A stretch of 64,000 bases of DNA. Origin: Chlorogloeopsis sp038404745. Its GTDB lineage: Bacteria > Cyanobacteriota > Cyanobacteriia > Cyanobacteriales > Nostocaceae. The DNA lies in NCBI RefSeq assembly GCF_038404745.2, contig NZ_JAYKTT020000078.1:35526-99525 (forward strand). The letters are read 5' to 3'. Below are positions 44,073 to 52,545 of the stretch, one piece after another. The first letter of the stretch is position 1, and the number at the start of each line of letters is the position of its first letter. Below the pieces are notes generated by a model that did not search any database, was not told where the DNA came from, and saw only the letters and a program-made list of their open reading frames with translations. The position numbers and the translations under genes are program-made.

Positions 44073-46001
44073 ATGGTTAAATCTGCTCCTCCACCGATCA
44101 CCAGCCGTAAGCCTTCTAAAGTAGAAGGACTCAAGGAACGCAGTAATTTTCTGCGCGAACCTGTCGCTACAGAAATACTTGAGGATACAACACATTTTAG
44201 TGAAGATGCGGTGCAAATTCTCAAGTTTCACGGCTCTTATCAGCAGGATAACCGGGATAATCGGGTCAAAGGACAGGAGAAAGATTATCAGTTCATGCTG
44301 CGGACGAAAAATCCAGGAGGCTATGTGCCGCCGCAGCTTTATCTAGTTTTAGACAGGCTGGCTGATGAGTATGGCAATCATACATTGCGTGCCACTACTC
44401 GCCAAGGATTTCAGTTACATGGCATTTTAAAGAAAAACCTTAAGCCAGCGATCGCTGCCATCATTCAAAGCATGGGTTCAACGCTAGGAGCTTGTGGCGA
44501 CTTGAACCGCAATGTCATGGCACCTCCGGCTCCCTTCAAAAACAAGCTTGAATATCAGTTTGCCTGGGAATACGCCAATAATATTGCGGAATTACTAACA
44601 CCGCAAACAGGTGCCTACTACGAGATTTGGCTAGATGGAGAAAAGGCAATTAGCGCCGAAGAAAACCCAGAAGTCAAGGCAGCAAGACAACGTAATGGAA
44701 CCGGGACTATATTCCACGACGCAGAAGAACCAATCTACGGTACTTACTATATGCCGCGCAAGTTTAAAGCTTGCGTGACAGTTCCGGGGGATAATTCGAT
44801 TGATTTATATACCCAAGATCTCACCTTGGTAGTAATTACTAACGACAAGGGAGAATTAGCAGGATTTGATGTTTTTGCTGGTGGTGGTTTAGGACGAACC
44901 CACAATAAAGAAGAAACCTTTGCTAGAACAGCAGATCCCATTTGCTATGTAGCGAAGGAAGATGTTTACGATCTTGTGAAAGCCATAGTTGCTACTCAAA
45001 GAGATTATGGCGATCGCACAGACCGCCGCCATGCCAGGCTAAAATATCTTATCCACGATTGGGGCGTTGATAAGTTTCGGTTGGTAGTCGAAGAATATTT
45101 CGGCAAGCCAGTGGAACCCTTTAAACCACTGCCAGAGTGGAAATACCGTGATTTTCTGGGTTGGAACGAACAAGGCGATGGCAAGCTGTTTTTAGGCATT
45201 TCTATCGATAATGGGCGCATCAAGGATGAAGGAAACTTCCAATTGAAAACTGCTTTACGAGAAATAGTTGAGCAGTATAACTTGCCAATCCGCCTTACAG
45301 GAAACCACGACGCGATTCTCTATGATATTGAACCTGCCAATAAGCAAGCCATAGAAGACATTCTTAACCGTCGCGGCGTTATCACCAATCCCGGACAAAT
45401 CGATCAATTAGCACGTTACTCAATGGCTTGTCCTGCTTTGCCTACTTGTGGGTTGGCAATTACTGAATCGGAAAGAGCAATACCAGGCATTTTGGAACGC
45501 ATCCACGCTTTGTTAGATCAAGTTGGTTTGAAAAATGAACATTTTGTGGTGCGGATGACTGGATGTCCGAACGGTTGCGCTCGTCCGTATATGGCAGAAC
45601 TTGGTTTTGTCGGTAGTGCTCCCGAAAGCTACCAAGTGTGGTTGGGCGGTTCGCCCGATCAAACGAGGCTGGCAGAAGCTTACATCGACAGGCTACATAT
45701 TAATGATTTGGAAACTTTCCTAGAGCCAATTTTTGTTTTCTTCAAAAAGTCACGTAAAAAGGGTGAAAGCTTTGGGGATTTTTGCAACCGTGTTGGTTTT
45801 GAAGCGATTCGGGAGTTTTCTGACTCTTACAAACCCCGAACTGTCAACTATGTAGGTAAAGCACGTCACCGCATCACTGTGCGAGATGATGTTTATGATG
45901 TGCTTAAGGAAGCTGCCGATCGCCAAGGCAAGTCGATGACAGATTTGGTAGATGAAGCGCTCAAACTGTACTTGAAGGTAGAAGAAACGACTTCTAGTTA
46001 A
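44073..46001 (+). CDS. sir: Sulfite reductase, ferredoxin-dependent
   Basis: Sir reduces sulfite to sulfide with six electrons from ferredoxin, using siroheme and a 4Fe-4S cluster. The 642 residues have FMLRTKNPGGYVPPQLY, the substrate-binding LRATTRQGFQLHG, CGDLNRNVMAPP, and cluster ligands in MACPALPTCGLA and MTGCPNGCARPY. The length and the conserved patterns favour sulfite over nitrite reductase. The last 45 residues (HRITVRDDVYDVLKEAADRQ, then KSMTDLVDEALKLYL) look like a ribbon-helix-helix DNA-binding motif added to the enzyme. Confidence 0.95.
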   Translation: MVKSAPPPITSRKPSKVEGLKERSNFLREPVATEILEDTTHFSEDAVQILKFHGSYQQDNRDNRVKGQEKDYQFMLRTKNPGGYVPPQLYLVLDRLADEYGNHTLRATTRQGFQLHGILKKNLKPAIAAIIQSMGSTLGACGDLNRNVMAPPAPFKNKLEYQFAWEYANNIAELLTPQTGAYYEIWLDGEKAISAEENPEVKAARQRNGTGTIFHDAEEPIYGTYYMPRKFKACVTVPGDNSIDLYTQDLTLVVITNDKGELAGFDVFAGGGLGRTHNKEETFARTADPICYVAKEDVYDLVKAIVATQRDYGDRTDRRHARLKYLIHDWGVDKFRLVVEEYFGKPVEPFKPLPEWKYRDFLGWNEQGDGKLFLGISIDNGRIKDEGNFQLKTALREIVEQYNLPIRLTGNHDAILYDIEPANKQAIEDILNRRGVITNPGQIDQLARYSMACPALPTCGLAITESERAIPGILERIHALLDQVGLKNEHFVVRMTGCPNGCARPYMAELGFVGSAPESYQVWLGGSPDQTRLAEAYIDRLHINDLETFLEPIFVFFKKSRKKGESFGDFCNRVGFEAIREFSDSYKPRTVNYVGKARHRITVRDDVYDVLKEAADRQGKSMTDLVDEALKLYLKVEETTSS

Positions 46002-46124
46002 GATTCAATTCTCTCTTTAAGAAATAAGGCAGCAGGAGGTAGGGGGTAGGGTAGAAGGGAAGCCGCCTGTCGCCCTCTTTCAAGAGAGATTGACGCTAAA
46101 AAATAGATTAAAAAATCAAAAATT

Positions 46125-46154
46125 GCTGCACCATATTACTGGTGCAGCTTTTTT
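46125..46154 (+). terminator. Intrinsic terminator of sir
   Basis: GCTGCACC (46125-46132) pairs with GGTGCAGC (46141-46148), loop of 8 bases, followed directly by TTTTTT. Confidence 0.85.
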
Positions 46155-46207
46155 ATTCAAATCTAAATGTGCGGGTAATTCTGACGCTTGACGCTACTTC
46201 CGGAACT

Positions 46208-46309
46208 TATACCAATTCTCTAAATTTTGCTACACATCAATCTCCGCGTCTGTGTGTCCCCGCGTCTTTGCGTCATTATCTTTAACAGCTTTTTGGAGAA
46301 TTAGTATTA
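46208..46309. mobile_element. MITE-like element, about 102 bp, at the rsmE 5' end
   Basis: The ends TTATACCAATTCTC and GGAGAATTAGTATTAA are inverted repeats. The core reads GTGTCCCCGCGTCTTTGCGT on this strand. An inverted copy with high similarity lies at 51841-51937. It ends 8 bases before the rsmE start, so it forms the gene's leader. Confidence 0.75.
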
Positions 46310-46316
46310 AATTAAC

Positions 46317-47030
46317 ATGGCTCAATTACAAAGAATCGCGATCGCATCTTCCCAACTCCAGCAAGAACAAATAATACTGACATCCGAGCAACAGCATTAT
46401 CTTTACAGAGTCTTACGCCTGCGCGAAGGCGATCGCTTTATCGCTATGGATGGAATGGGTAAATGGTGGTTGGCACAGTTAGCAGGGGTGCAAGCAAAAA
46501 TTTTAGAAACTCTCTACGTCGATACTGAATTACCTATAGCAATTACTCTGATCGTAGCTTTACCAAAGGGTAATGCCTTTGACGAAGTAGTCAGAATTTG
46601 TACTGAACTGGGAGTAGCTACTATTGCTCCAGTGGTGAGCGATCGCACTTTACTTCATCCTAGCCCCCAAAAACTAGAACGCTGGCGGCGCATAGCCAAA
46701 GAAGCTGCTGAACAATCAGAGCGTGCTGTTGTGCCTGCAATTTTAGAACCAGTTGCCTTTAACTGTGCGATCGCATCTACTACAGCTACTCATCGTTATA
46801 TTTGCGAAGCACGAGGCAGTTATCCTCATTTAAAAACAGCTATTAATGAAATTTCGCCAACATCCGAGATTGTGATCGCGATCGGCCCTGAGGGAGGATG
46901 GACACAAACAGAAATTGAAAATGCAGCTCACGCCGGATTTCAACCTGTTTCTTTGGGAAAACGTATCTTACGAGCTTTTACAGCCCCAATTGTGGCTTTG
47001 TCCTTAATTACCGCAACTTATGAAGTATAA
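46317..47030 (+). CDS. rsmE: 16S rRNA (uracil-1498-N3)-methyltransferase
   Basis: RsmE methylates U1498 of 16S rRNA with S-adenosylmethionine. The 237-residue SPOUT-fold protein has an N-terminal PUA-like domain (QQHYLYRVLRLREGDRF) and the C-terminal knot with IAIGPEGGWTQTEIENA and SLGKRILRAFTAP. The length is normal. Its leader lies inside a short repeat element, with a possible weak GGAG 18 bases upstream. Confidence 0.95.
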   Translation: MAQLQRIAIASSQLQQEQIILTSEQQHYLYRVLRLREGDRFIAMDGMGKWWLAQLAGVQAKILETLYVDTELPIAITLIVALPKGNAFDEVVRICTELGVATIAPVVSDRTLLHPSPQKLERWRRIAKEAAEQSERAVVPAILEPVAFNCAIASTTATHRYICEARGSYPHLKTAINEISPTSEIVIAIGPEGGWTQTEIENAAHAGFQPVSLGKRILRAFTAPIVALSLITATYEV

Positions 47031-47117
47031 AGGATATATCTTCTCAAAATCAAAGATAAGGTGAATTACACGTTATTAAAGCATCCTACAGTAAAAAACC
47101 ATATAAAACACTGATAC

Positions 47118-48200
47118 ATGATTGATTTAGTTGCCACTGCTTTCGAGCAAAAAGACTATCGCACTGCCGCTAAATTACTCAAACAACTTTTAAAAGAATC
47201 ACCAGATAATCCTTGGGTGCAATTTTATGTTGGGCGTTTGCATGAAGTGTCAGCAAAGCGGCAAGAAGCGGAAAAAATCTATCGACAACTATTGCGCGAT
47301 ACAACCAACGGCAAGATAGTGACGCAAGCAAGACATGGTTTACAACGCTTGCAAGAACTTGAACAAGAAGAAAGAAAACACGCTATCACCCAAGCAACCG
47401 CTAATGCCGACAACAGTGAACTTGGTGTATTGATCTTAGAACCCATCACGAATGAACTGAGAACTCAAGCTGCACAAAAACTAGCCCAAATTATGCAACT
47501 AGACGCCTACAGTGCCAGGTTGCTGCTACCCAGTCGAGGCTGGCGATTATATCGTAGTGGTGCAATCGGAGAATTAAAATTTTATGGCAAGCAGTTAAAA
47601 AAAGCTGGTATTTCCTGCTTCTGGGTGAAGTTAGCAGATATAAAAAGAATTCAAGTTTTTCAAGTCAACTATTTTGAAGAATATACTTCAAAAGTCACCG
47701 TTGTTTGTCGCAATCAAGATAACCAACTTGGAACTCTCTGCTTTGATTGGTTAGAAGTAAAAGGGCGAGTGCAGGGATTATTGCCAATTTTTGAAGAGGT
47801 TGTGGATCGAGATGTACGGGGTAAATTAGAACGCAAAACCCAAACTCAAGATTACTTCCAATTTTGCGATTTGCATATTCCTGGGAGGAATTGTATTTTA
47901 AGACTTTACGACAAAGGTTATAAGTTTCAACAAGGAGTAGAAATAGCTCCCCAAACTAGCGAAAACACAATCAGAATGAATTGGAATAATCTACTCGCCT
48001 TTATTGATAAACAATTACCTCAAGTCAAAATTTGGTCAGATTTCCCAACTTTTGTAGAAACAGCCCTAGATCAAACAGAAGTGCTAGATAATATTGAGCC
48101 TCATATTCACTTATTTCGGAGGGAAAAAACTAATTGGGATACGGCATTTCATTTGTATAGTGGGTTGGCATTTTTGACTTTTTTAAAAGCTAAAGTATAA
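47118..48200 (+). CDS. TPR-repeat protein
   Basis: The 360-residue protein has TPR-like helical pairs at its N-terminus (about 5-95; AAKLLKQLLKESPDNPWVQF, AEKIYRQLLRDT). A long C-terminal domain follows that is typical of an uncharacterised cyanobacterial family (LLPSRGWRLYRSGAIGELKF, DLHIPGRNCILRLYDKGYKF). There are no signal or membrane segments. It probably mediates protein-protein contacts. It follows rsmE by 87 bases in the same direction and may share its transcript. Confidence 0.8.
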   Translation: MIDLVATAFEQKDYRTAAKLLKQLLKESPDNPWVQFYVGRLHEVSAKRQEAEKIYRQLLRDTTNGKIVTQARHGLQRLQELEQEERKHAITQATANADNSELGVLILEPITNELRTQAAQKLAQIMQLDAYSARLLLPSRGWRLYRSGAIGELKFYGKQLKKAGISCFWVKLADIKRIQVFQVNYFEEYTSKVTVVCRNQDNQLGTLCFDWLEVKGRVQGLLPIFEEVVDRDVRGKLERKTQTQDYFQFCDLHIPGRNCILRLYDKGYKFQQGVEIAPQTSENTIRMNWNNLLAFIDKQLPQVKIWSDFPTFVETALDQTEVLDNIEPHIHLFRREKTNWDTAFHLYSGLAFLTFLKAKV

Positions 48201-48283
48201 CAATCTTTTGTTTATGAGGATTTCTATTTTTAGTCTATTCAAAAGACACACTCTGGCAATTGTTCAGAATCCGAGGCATTAAC

Positions 48284-48375
48284 AGAAGTTACGCATGAGT
48301 TATAGAATAATAAACCACAGAGAACGCAGAGAAAACAGAGTCAAGAGAATTTTAGAGGTATTTTGCGGAAGTCCT
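48284..48375. mobile_element. 92-bp AGGACTTACGCA element, copy 1
   Basis: The left end GAAGTTACGCATGAG and right end TTTTGCGGAAGTCCT are imperfect inverted repeats. A 92-bp copy in opposite orientation is at 61522-61613, with most of the internal sequence (GAGAACGCA, AACAGAGTCAAGAG) in common. The right end overlaps the stop codon of the TetR-InsA gene. Confidence 0.8.
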
Positions 48376-49264
48376 AATTAAGTAAATTAGCTTGCTTAAC
48401 CCAGTTAATAATAGTGTTATGATTAACGCCTGTTTCCCGTTCTATGGCACGAAAACCCATGCCGTTCAGGTGTAGCAGTAGACATTGCTTTCTAATTTCG
48501 TCAGAATAACCTTTGGGTGAGTAATATTCTACAAATTGACGACTACATTGACGACATATATAGTTTTGCTTACCACGTTTGCGACCGTTCTTACTAAAGT
48601 TTCTAGATTCACAGTAAGGGCATTGCATCCTTTGATTATGCAATTCTTGAGAATCATTAATATTGTTTAAGGGATGGATAAAGTCAATCAGACTCTCAAT
48701 CAGGTGTTCTTGCTCTATCGGCATAAGATTGCTGCGATAGAGGATATTTTGAGCGATCGCGAAATATATTAATGTTCCCATCAAAACTTTGGCTGCTGCT
48801 TCTGGATTACGAAATTGACATCCAAAGCCAGACTGGAGGTATTGATTTAGATTCTCAATTAATACTTTTTCGACATTGCTAACAAGCAACCGTGCTAAAT
48901 TTGGAAAGTGCTTAGATTCTGTAATAGTTAATACAACAAATCTAACAAGCTGCTGGTCATCCATGATACGATCTAGCAAATTTATTGCTAAACGACACAC
49001 GTTAAGACTAGGCTCTGTTTCAAGCGAGTGAAAGTCTTGAAAATTAAATAACTTTTCTTGAGTAAATCGTTGGAGCGCAGCAGTGAATAATCTTTCTTTA
49101 TCCTGAAAGTATTTGTAGACTGTCGCTTTAGAAACCCCCACTGCAACTGCAACTCTATTTATGCTTGTGGAAGCATAGCCATGTTCTAAAAATTCTTGCA
49201 TAGCAACCTCCAAAATCGCTTCTGCTGTCTGTGGTGGTTCCCAATGTTCTAGTTGATTCTCCAT
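48374..49264 (-). CDS. TetR/AcrR regulator fused to an IS1 InsA-like DNA-binding domain
   Basis: This 296-residue fusion has a normal TetR HTH (about 12-60; TSINRVAVAVGVSKATVYKY) and ligand domain (to about 200). From Met213 the sequence is that of the IS1 InsA N-terminal region: a zinc ribbon with C215, C218, C237 and C240, then a helix-turn-helix (252-290; GFRAIERETGVNHNTIINWV). No InsB catalytic part follows. The stop codon is inside the end of a 92-bp MITE-like element. It may be a domesticated transposase domain giving the regulator a second DNA-binding unit. Confidence 0.85.
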   Translation of the reverse strand: MENQLEHWEPPQTAEAILEVAMQEFLEHGYASTSINRVAVAVGVSKATVYKYFQDKERLFTAALQRFTQEKLFNFQDFHSLETEPSLNVCRLAINLLDRIMDDQQLVRFVVLTITESKHFPNLARLLVSNVEKVLIENLNQYLQSGFGCQFRNPEAAAKVLMGTLIYFAIAQNILYRSNLMPIEQEHLIESLIDFIHPLNNINDSQELHNQRMQCPYCESRNFSKNGRKRGKQNYICRQCSRQFVEYYSPKGYSDEIRKQCLLLHLNGMGFRAIERETGVNHNTIINWVKQANLLN

Positions 49265-49667
49265 TTTCCTCTAAGTACGCAACTACATAGATGTATGAAC
49301 TCACCTTTCATACCTCAAGGCACCCTTAACTTTTTGTTACAGAATCAATAGTTGTTTTCACTCAATATCAATCACATATCAATCAAATATTAATCTTGTA
49401 ATGCTAAGTTTTTAAGGGGGTAAAGTTAAGAAAAGCTGACAAAGTGATCGCTCTGTTAAAAAGAGGACACGCAGACAAAGAGAAGAATTTCCCCTTGCTT
49501 GTACAAATTTAAATTTGATTACTGCTGTAGCAATTTCTTTTTCTCAACACCAAAACAAAGTAGAGACACAAAAACTTGCGTCTCTACAATCACTAAATAA
49601 TTAGCGGAATAGTAGGTTGTGATGTCACCCACCTATTATTCTGTTGTTATCAAACTTGTTGTCAAAC
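49265..49667. other. Intergenic region between two minus-strand genes
   Basis: No gene is seen. It has a G/A-rich segment near 49462 (GAGGACACGCAGACAAAGAG) resembling the repeat cores of the short elements, and AT-rich flanks. The TetR-InsA promoter should lie near 49265-49400. Confidence 0.4.
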
Positions 49668-50315
49668 TTACTTATTGGGATTGGGAGTTTTTACCTGACG
49701 CGCCATCTCCAGGAAAGAATTCATATTAGCTCCTGGGCGCCGACGACCATTAGTACTGTTAGGTATTAAATATTTTGGTGCGAAGGTAGTTTCTTTTGGC
49801 TGCGACTTAACTACTTTGGCTGCTTCTGCCGAAGCTTTTTCAGACTTAGGTTGTACTGTGACACCCTCAGCAGTTTGCACTAACTCCACTTTGGCTTTAG
49901 CTGGTTGAGCAGGAGATTTTGCCCCATTTTTTGCCTCTGGCGCAGCAGCTACTGGTTGCGCTGGTTTTTTGCCGTTGGCTGTAGCTGCACCTTTGGAAGC
50001 AACTTCTTTTTGTGCATCAGCTTTAGTCGAAGTAGCGCCTTTAGAAGCCACTGCTTTTTGTGCATCAGCTTTAGTCGTAGCAGTGACTTTTTCAGCAGCA
50101 GCTTTTGCCGTATCAGTGACTTTCTCAGCAGCCGCTTTTGCTGCATCAGAAACTTTCTCAGTAGCTGCCTTTGCTGTATCAGCTACTTTCTCAACAGCAG
50201 TCTCAGCCTCTTCCTTCAGTTCGAGATAGTAACCATTGTTTTTTTTCTTGCCAGGGAGAAGCCCAGTAATAAATTTCATAATCCCAGTGATTAAGTTTTT
50301 GATAAAACCGAACAT
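49668..50315 (-). CDS. Lys/Ala-rich repeat protein with amphipathic N-terminus
   Basis: The 215-residue protein was not recognised. The first 25 residues (MFGFIKNLITGIMKFITGLL) form a hydrophobic or amphipathic helix that could sit on a membrane. Residues about 35-110 are tandem 11-mer-like repeats of the form ADTAKAATEKVSDAAKAAAE, as in LEA-type or phasin-like proteins. The rest is Pro/Ala/Lys-rich and disordered, ending in a conserved-looking FLEMARQVKTPNPNK. It may coat membranes or scaffold a complex. Confidence 0.75.
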   Translation of the reverse strand: MFGFIKNLITGIMKFITGLLPGKKKNNGYYLELKEEAETAVEKVADTAKAATEKVSDAAKAAAEKVTDTAKAAAEKVTATTKADAQKAVASKGATSTKADAQKEVASKGAATANGKKPAQPVAAAPEAKNGAKSPAQPAKAKVELVQTAEGVTVQPKSEKASAEAAKVVKSQPKETTFAPKYLIPNSTNGRRRPGANMNSFLEMARQVKTPNPNK

Positions 50316-50758
50316 TACTATTGCTCCTGTCTTTTATACCTGAAATTTGAGTAAATTGATTAAAAATTAGGGAAATTTCTTACATCTATTCAAGATACTG
50401 TTAGCATATCCCTTGTTTGCACCATGCGATTTGGTTTTCAGTCGCAAGCTTGTGAATGACAGACAAATTTTGTCACTGCTTTGTCACTGCAAACAGCAAA
50501 TACTATCAACTATTTGATCTTAAATGCTTGGAATATTGTTAATACTCACAATTAATTATTAAATTTTTCTGGATCTAAGAGCAATATTCTAAAAGCTTGT
50601 TTAACAAAAGTTAACATTAACTTTCAGTAAACGTATTTAGAGAGGGTCTGGCTGAGAGTGTAACCAGTAGATTTAGTGTCATAGTCGATATTGTAGATAC
50701 TAATAATACTTAGTTAGATTTTTTCCAGATTGTATTAATACTTATTAAAACTTTACAC
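50316..50758. promoter_or_regulatory. Divergent AT-rich region with a perfect inverted repeat
   Basis: AAAGTTAA-CA-TTAACTTT (50607-50624) is a perfect inverted repeat about 135 bases before the lipase start. It is a candidate operator. No gene is seen here. Confidence 0.45.
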
Positions 50759-51436
50759 ATGAAGAAACAGACTTCTCAGCGCAATCCGGTGTTGTTGGTA
50801 CATGGCATTTTTGATACAGGTCGAGTTTTTGAAAGAATGGTACCGTACCTGACACAAAGGGGCTGGGTTGTATACGACTTCGACCTTACACCCAATAATG
50901 GGAATGAGAGTCTTGATAAACTAGCGCAACAAATTGCCAACTACGTAGAGTGTAATTTTCCACGAGAGCAACCACTTGATTTAGTGGGCTTTAGTATGGG
51001 TGGAATTGTGAGCCGTTACTATGTGCAGCGGCTGGGAGGAATTAACCGTGTACAAAGGTTTATCACTATTTCCGCACCGCATCGTGGCACTTGGATTGCT
51101 TATAGCCATCAAGGTGTAGGCTGTGTACAAATGCGTCCTGATAGTGCTTTTCTACAAGATTTGAATCGGGATGTTCTCGTGCTCAAGCAGCTAAATTTCA
51201 CTTCTATGTGGACACCTTATGATTTGATGATTGTCCCAGCCAATAGTTCACAAATGCCTTTGGGTCGAGAAGTGATAATACCAGCATTAGTTCATGGTTG
51301 GATGATCACAGATACTAGATGTCTGGCGGCTGTAGCCGATGCCTTGGCAGAACCTATTCAACATATTAGTGAGGATCGCCAATTTGAACATATTCCGCAC
51401 TTCCGAAAATCGCCTCAGAGTAACGGTAATACTTGA
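50759..51436 (+). CDS. Esterase/lipase, alpha/beta hydrolase
   Basis: The 225-residue hydrolase has VLLVHGIFDTGRVFERM (oxyanion loop), the nucleophile elbow VGFSMGGIVSRYYV (Ser near residue 82), and a likely catalytic His in PALVHGWMITD. It belongs to the triacylglycerol lipase/PGAP1-like esterases and has no signal peptide. The last 71 bases overlap the VOC gene on the opposite strand, so the two ends are constrained in both frames. The substrate is unknown. Confidence 0.88.
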   Translation: MKKQTSQRNPVLLVHGIFDTGRVFERMVPYLTQRGWVVYDFDLTPNNGNESLDKLAQQIANYVECNFPREQPLDLVGFSMGGIVSRYYVQRLGGINRVQRFITISAPHRGTWIAYSHQGVGCVQMRPDSAFLQDLNRDVLVLKQLNFTSMWTPYDLMIVPANSSQMPLGREVIIPALVHGWMITDTRCLAAVADALAEPIQHISEDRQFEHIPHFRKSPQSNGNT

Positions 51437-51797
51437 ATTCCATCAGATTGTAGAACGGATCTTCTAAAAAGAAAGTGCGATGTTCTAGTGGAGTATCGAC
51501 ATAACGATGCTTAGGTTCTTCTCTAAACAATAATTGTCGCTCTTGTGCTCTAGTTAGTAAATATTCCCAGTCCCCTTCTGAGGTAAAAATTAATCCAAAA
51601 TGTCTGGGATAGATACCGCGTTGCGATGTAAGGTTTTCCTTTGTAACGTGAGCCACTAGCTGATGACCGTAAAGGCTGAGAATTAGAGCATGGCGATTTT
51701 CGCGACCGGGAATACAGCCTAATCCTTGAACGTAATATGCTTTTGCTTGGGCAATATCTGTAACTGGAAAGGCAAGATGAAATATAGTTGGATTCAT
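51366..51797 (-). CDS. VOC (glyoxalase/dioxygenase) family protein
   Basis: The 143-residue protein has the beta-alpha-beta-beta-beta VOC fold: IFHLAFPVTDIAQAKAYYVQ, HFGLIFTSEGDWEYLLTRA and FFLEDPFYNLMEFKYY, with His and Glu residues of the usual metal site. Substrate cannot be deduced. The 3' end overlaps the lipase gene tail by 71 bases. It lies just upstream of the MITE-like element at 51841. Confidence 0.85.
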   Translation of the reverse strand: MNPTIFHLAFPVTDIAQAKAYYVQGLGCIPGRENRHALILSLYGHQLVAHVTKENLTSQRGIYPRHFGLIFTSEGDWEYLLTRAQERQLLFREEPKHRYVDTPLEHRTFFLEDPFYNLMEFKYYRYSEAIFGSAEYVQIGDPH

Positions 51798-51840
51798 TGC
51801 TTTTTACCTATAAATGTTAACAAGAGATAAAACTCCAGAT

Positions 51841-51937
51841 TTAATACTAATTCTCCAAAAAGCAGTTACAGATAATGACGCGGGGACAAAGAGACACTGA
51901 GATTGATGTGTAGCAAAATTTTAGAGAATTGGTATAA
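51841..51937. mobile_element. MITE-like element, about 97 bp, inverted copy of 46208-46309
   Basis: It begins TTAATACTAATTCTCC and ends GAGAATTGGTATAA. Read on the minus strand it matches the element at 46208-46309 over nearly its whole length, differing mainly by small indels in the core. Confidence 0.75.
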
Positions 51938-52048
51938 GTAGTTGGGCAAAATTAAATGTGGAACGCTTAACAGAGTTGGGGAAAAAATGTGTGTAATTAA
52001 TTCTGTCTAGGTATTTATCTGTGGAGTCAATCCAAAATCTAAAATCAA

Positions 52049-52525
52049 ATGAGCAGTAACATTCTATTTCCTTGGCAGCAGGAAGCTGTAATTTGCCATA
52101 GTCAGCGTTTACTCAAAAGTTTTCACTACTGGTTGGGATATTCTTTATTAGATGTTAATGGCTCACCAAAAGAAATAGCCCAAGCATTATTCCAAGCGCC
52201 TTTTGTCTTAGCCTCTCATGATACACAAGCAGATCCGATTTTAAACTATGGTAATCGTAAAGCTTTGGAATTATGGGAACTGTCGTGGGAGGAATTTACC
52301 CGTATGCCCTCACGGAAAACAGCTCAACAGATGTTACAACAAGAGCGCGATCGCCGATTAACTGATACCGTAACCAAAGGATACAGTAAGTTTCCTGCTA
52401 TTCGTATCACTAGTACTGGTAGGCGTTTCCAAATAGAAGAAGTTATTCTTTGGAATGTACTAGACGAACATGAGCGCTATTGCGGTCAAGCAGCTATGTT
52501 TTCTAACTACAAATTTATGACATAA
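52049..52525 (+). CDS. MEKHLA domain protein
   Basis: The 158-residue protein carries the MEKHLA domain, a PAS-related fold first seen at the C-terminus of plant HD-ZIP III regulators and common as a stand-alone protein in cyanobacteria. Segments include FVLASHDTQADPILNYGNRK, LWELSWEEFTRMPSR and GRRFQIEEVILWN. It probably binds a small ligand. No domain partner or membrane anchor is seen. It converges on the GumC-like gene, with 20 bases between. Confidence 0.9.
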   Translation: MSSNILFPWQQEAVICHSQRLLKSFHYWLGYSLLDVNGSPKEIAQALFQAPFVLASHDTQADPILNYGNRKALELWELSWEEFTRMPSRKTAQQMLQQERDRRLTDTVTKGYSKFPAIRITSTGRRFQIEEVILWNVLDEHERYCGQAAMFSNYKFMT

Positions 52526-52545
52526 CTACTTCAATTTTGCCTGCT

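Noticed and set aside
46010..46089. TCTCTCTTT...AAGAGAGA as a terminator or element after sir
   Set aside because: The arms are short and 60 bases apart; a much better terminator is present at 46125-46154.
49905..50294. Plus-strand frames opposite the Lys/Ala-rich protein
   Set aside because: They arise from the repetitive codons of the real minus-strand gene and are Ser/Cys/Phe-rich, as expected for antisense of Lys/Ala repeats.
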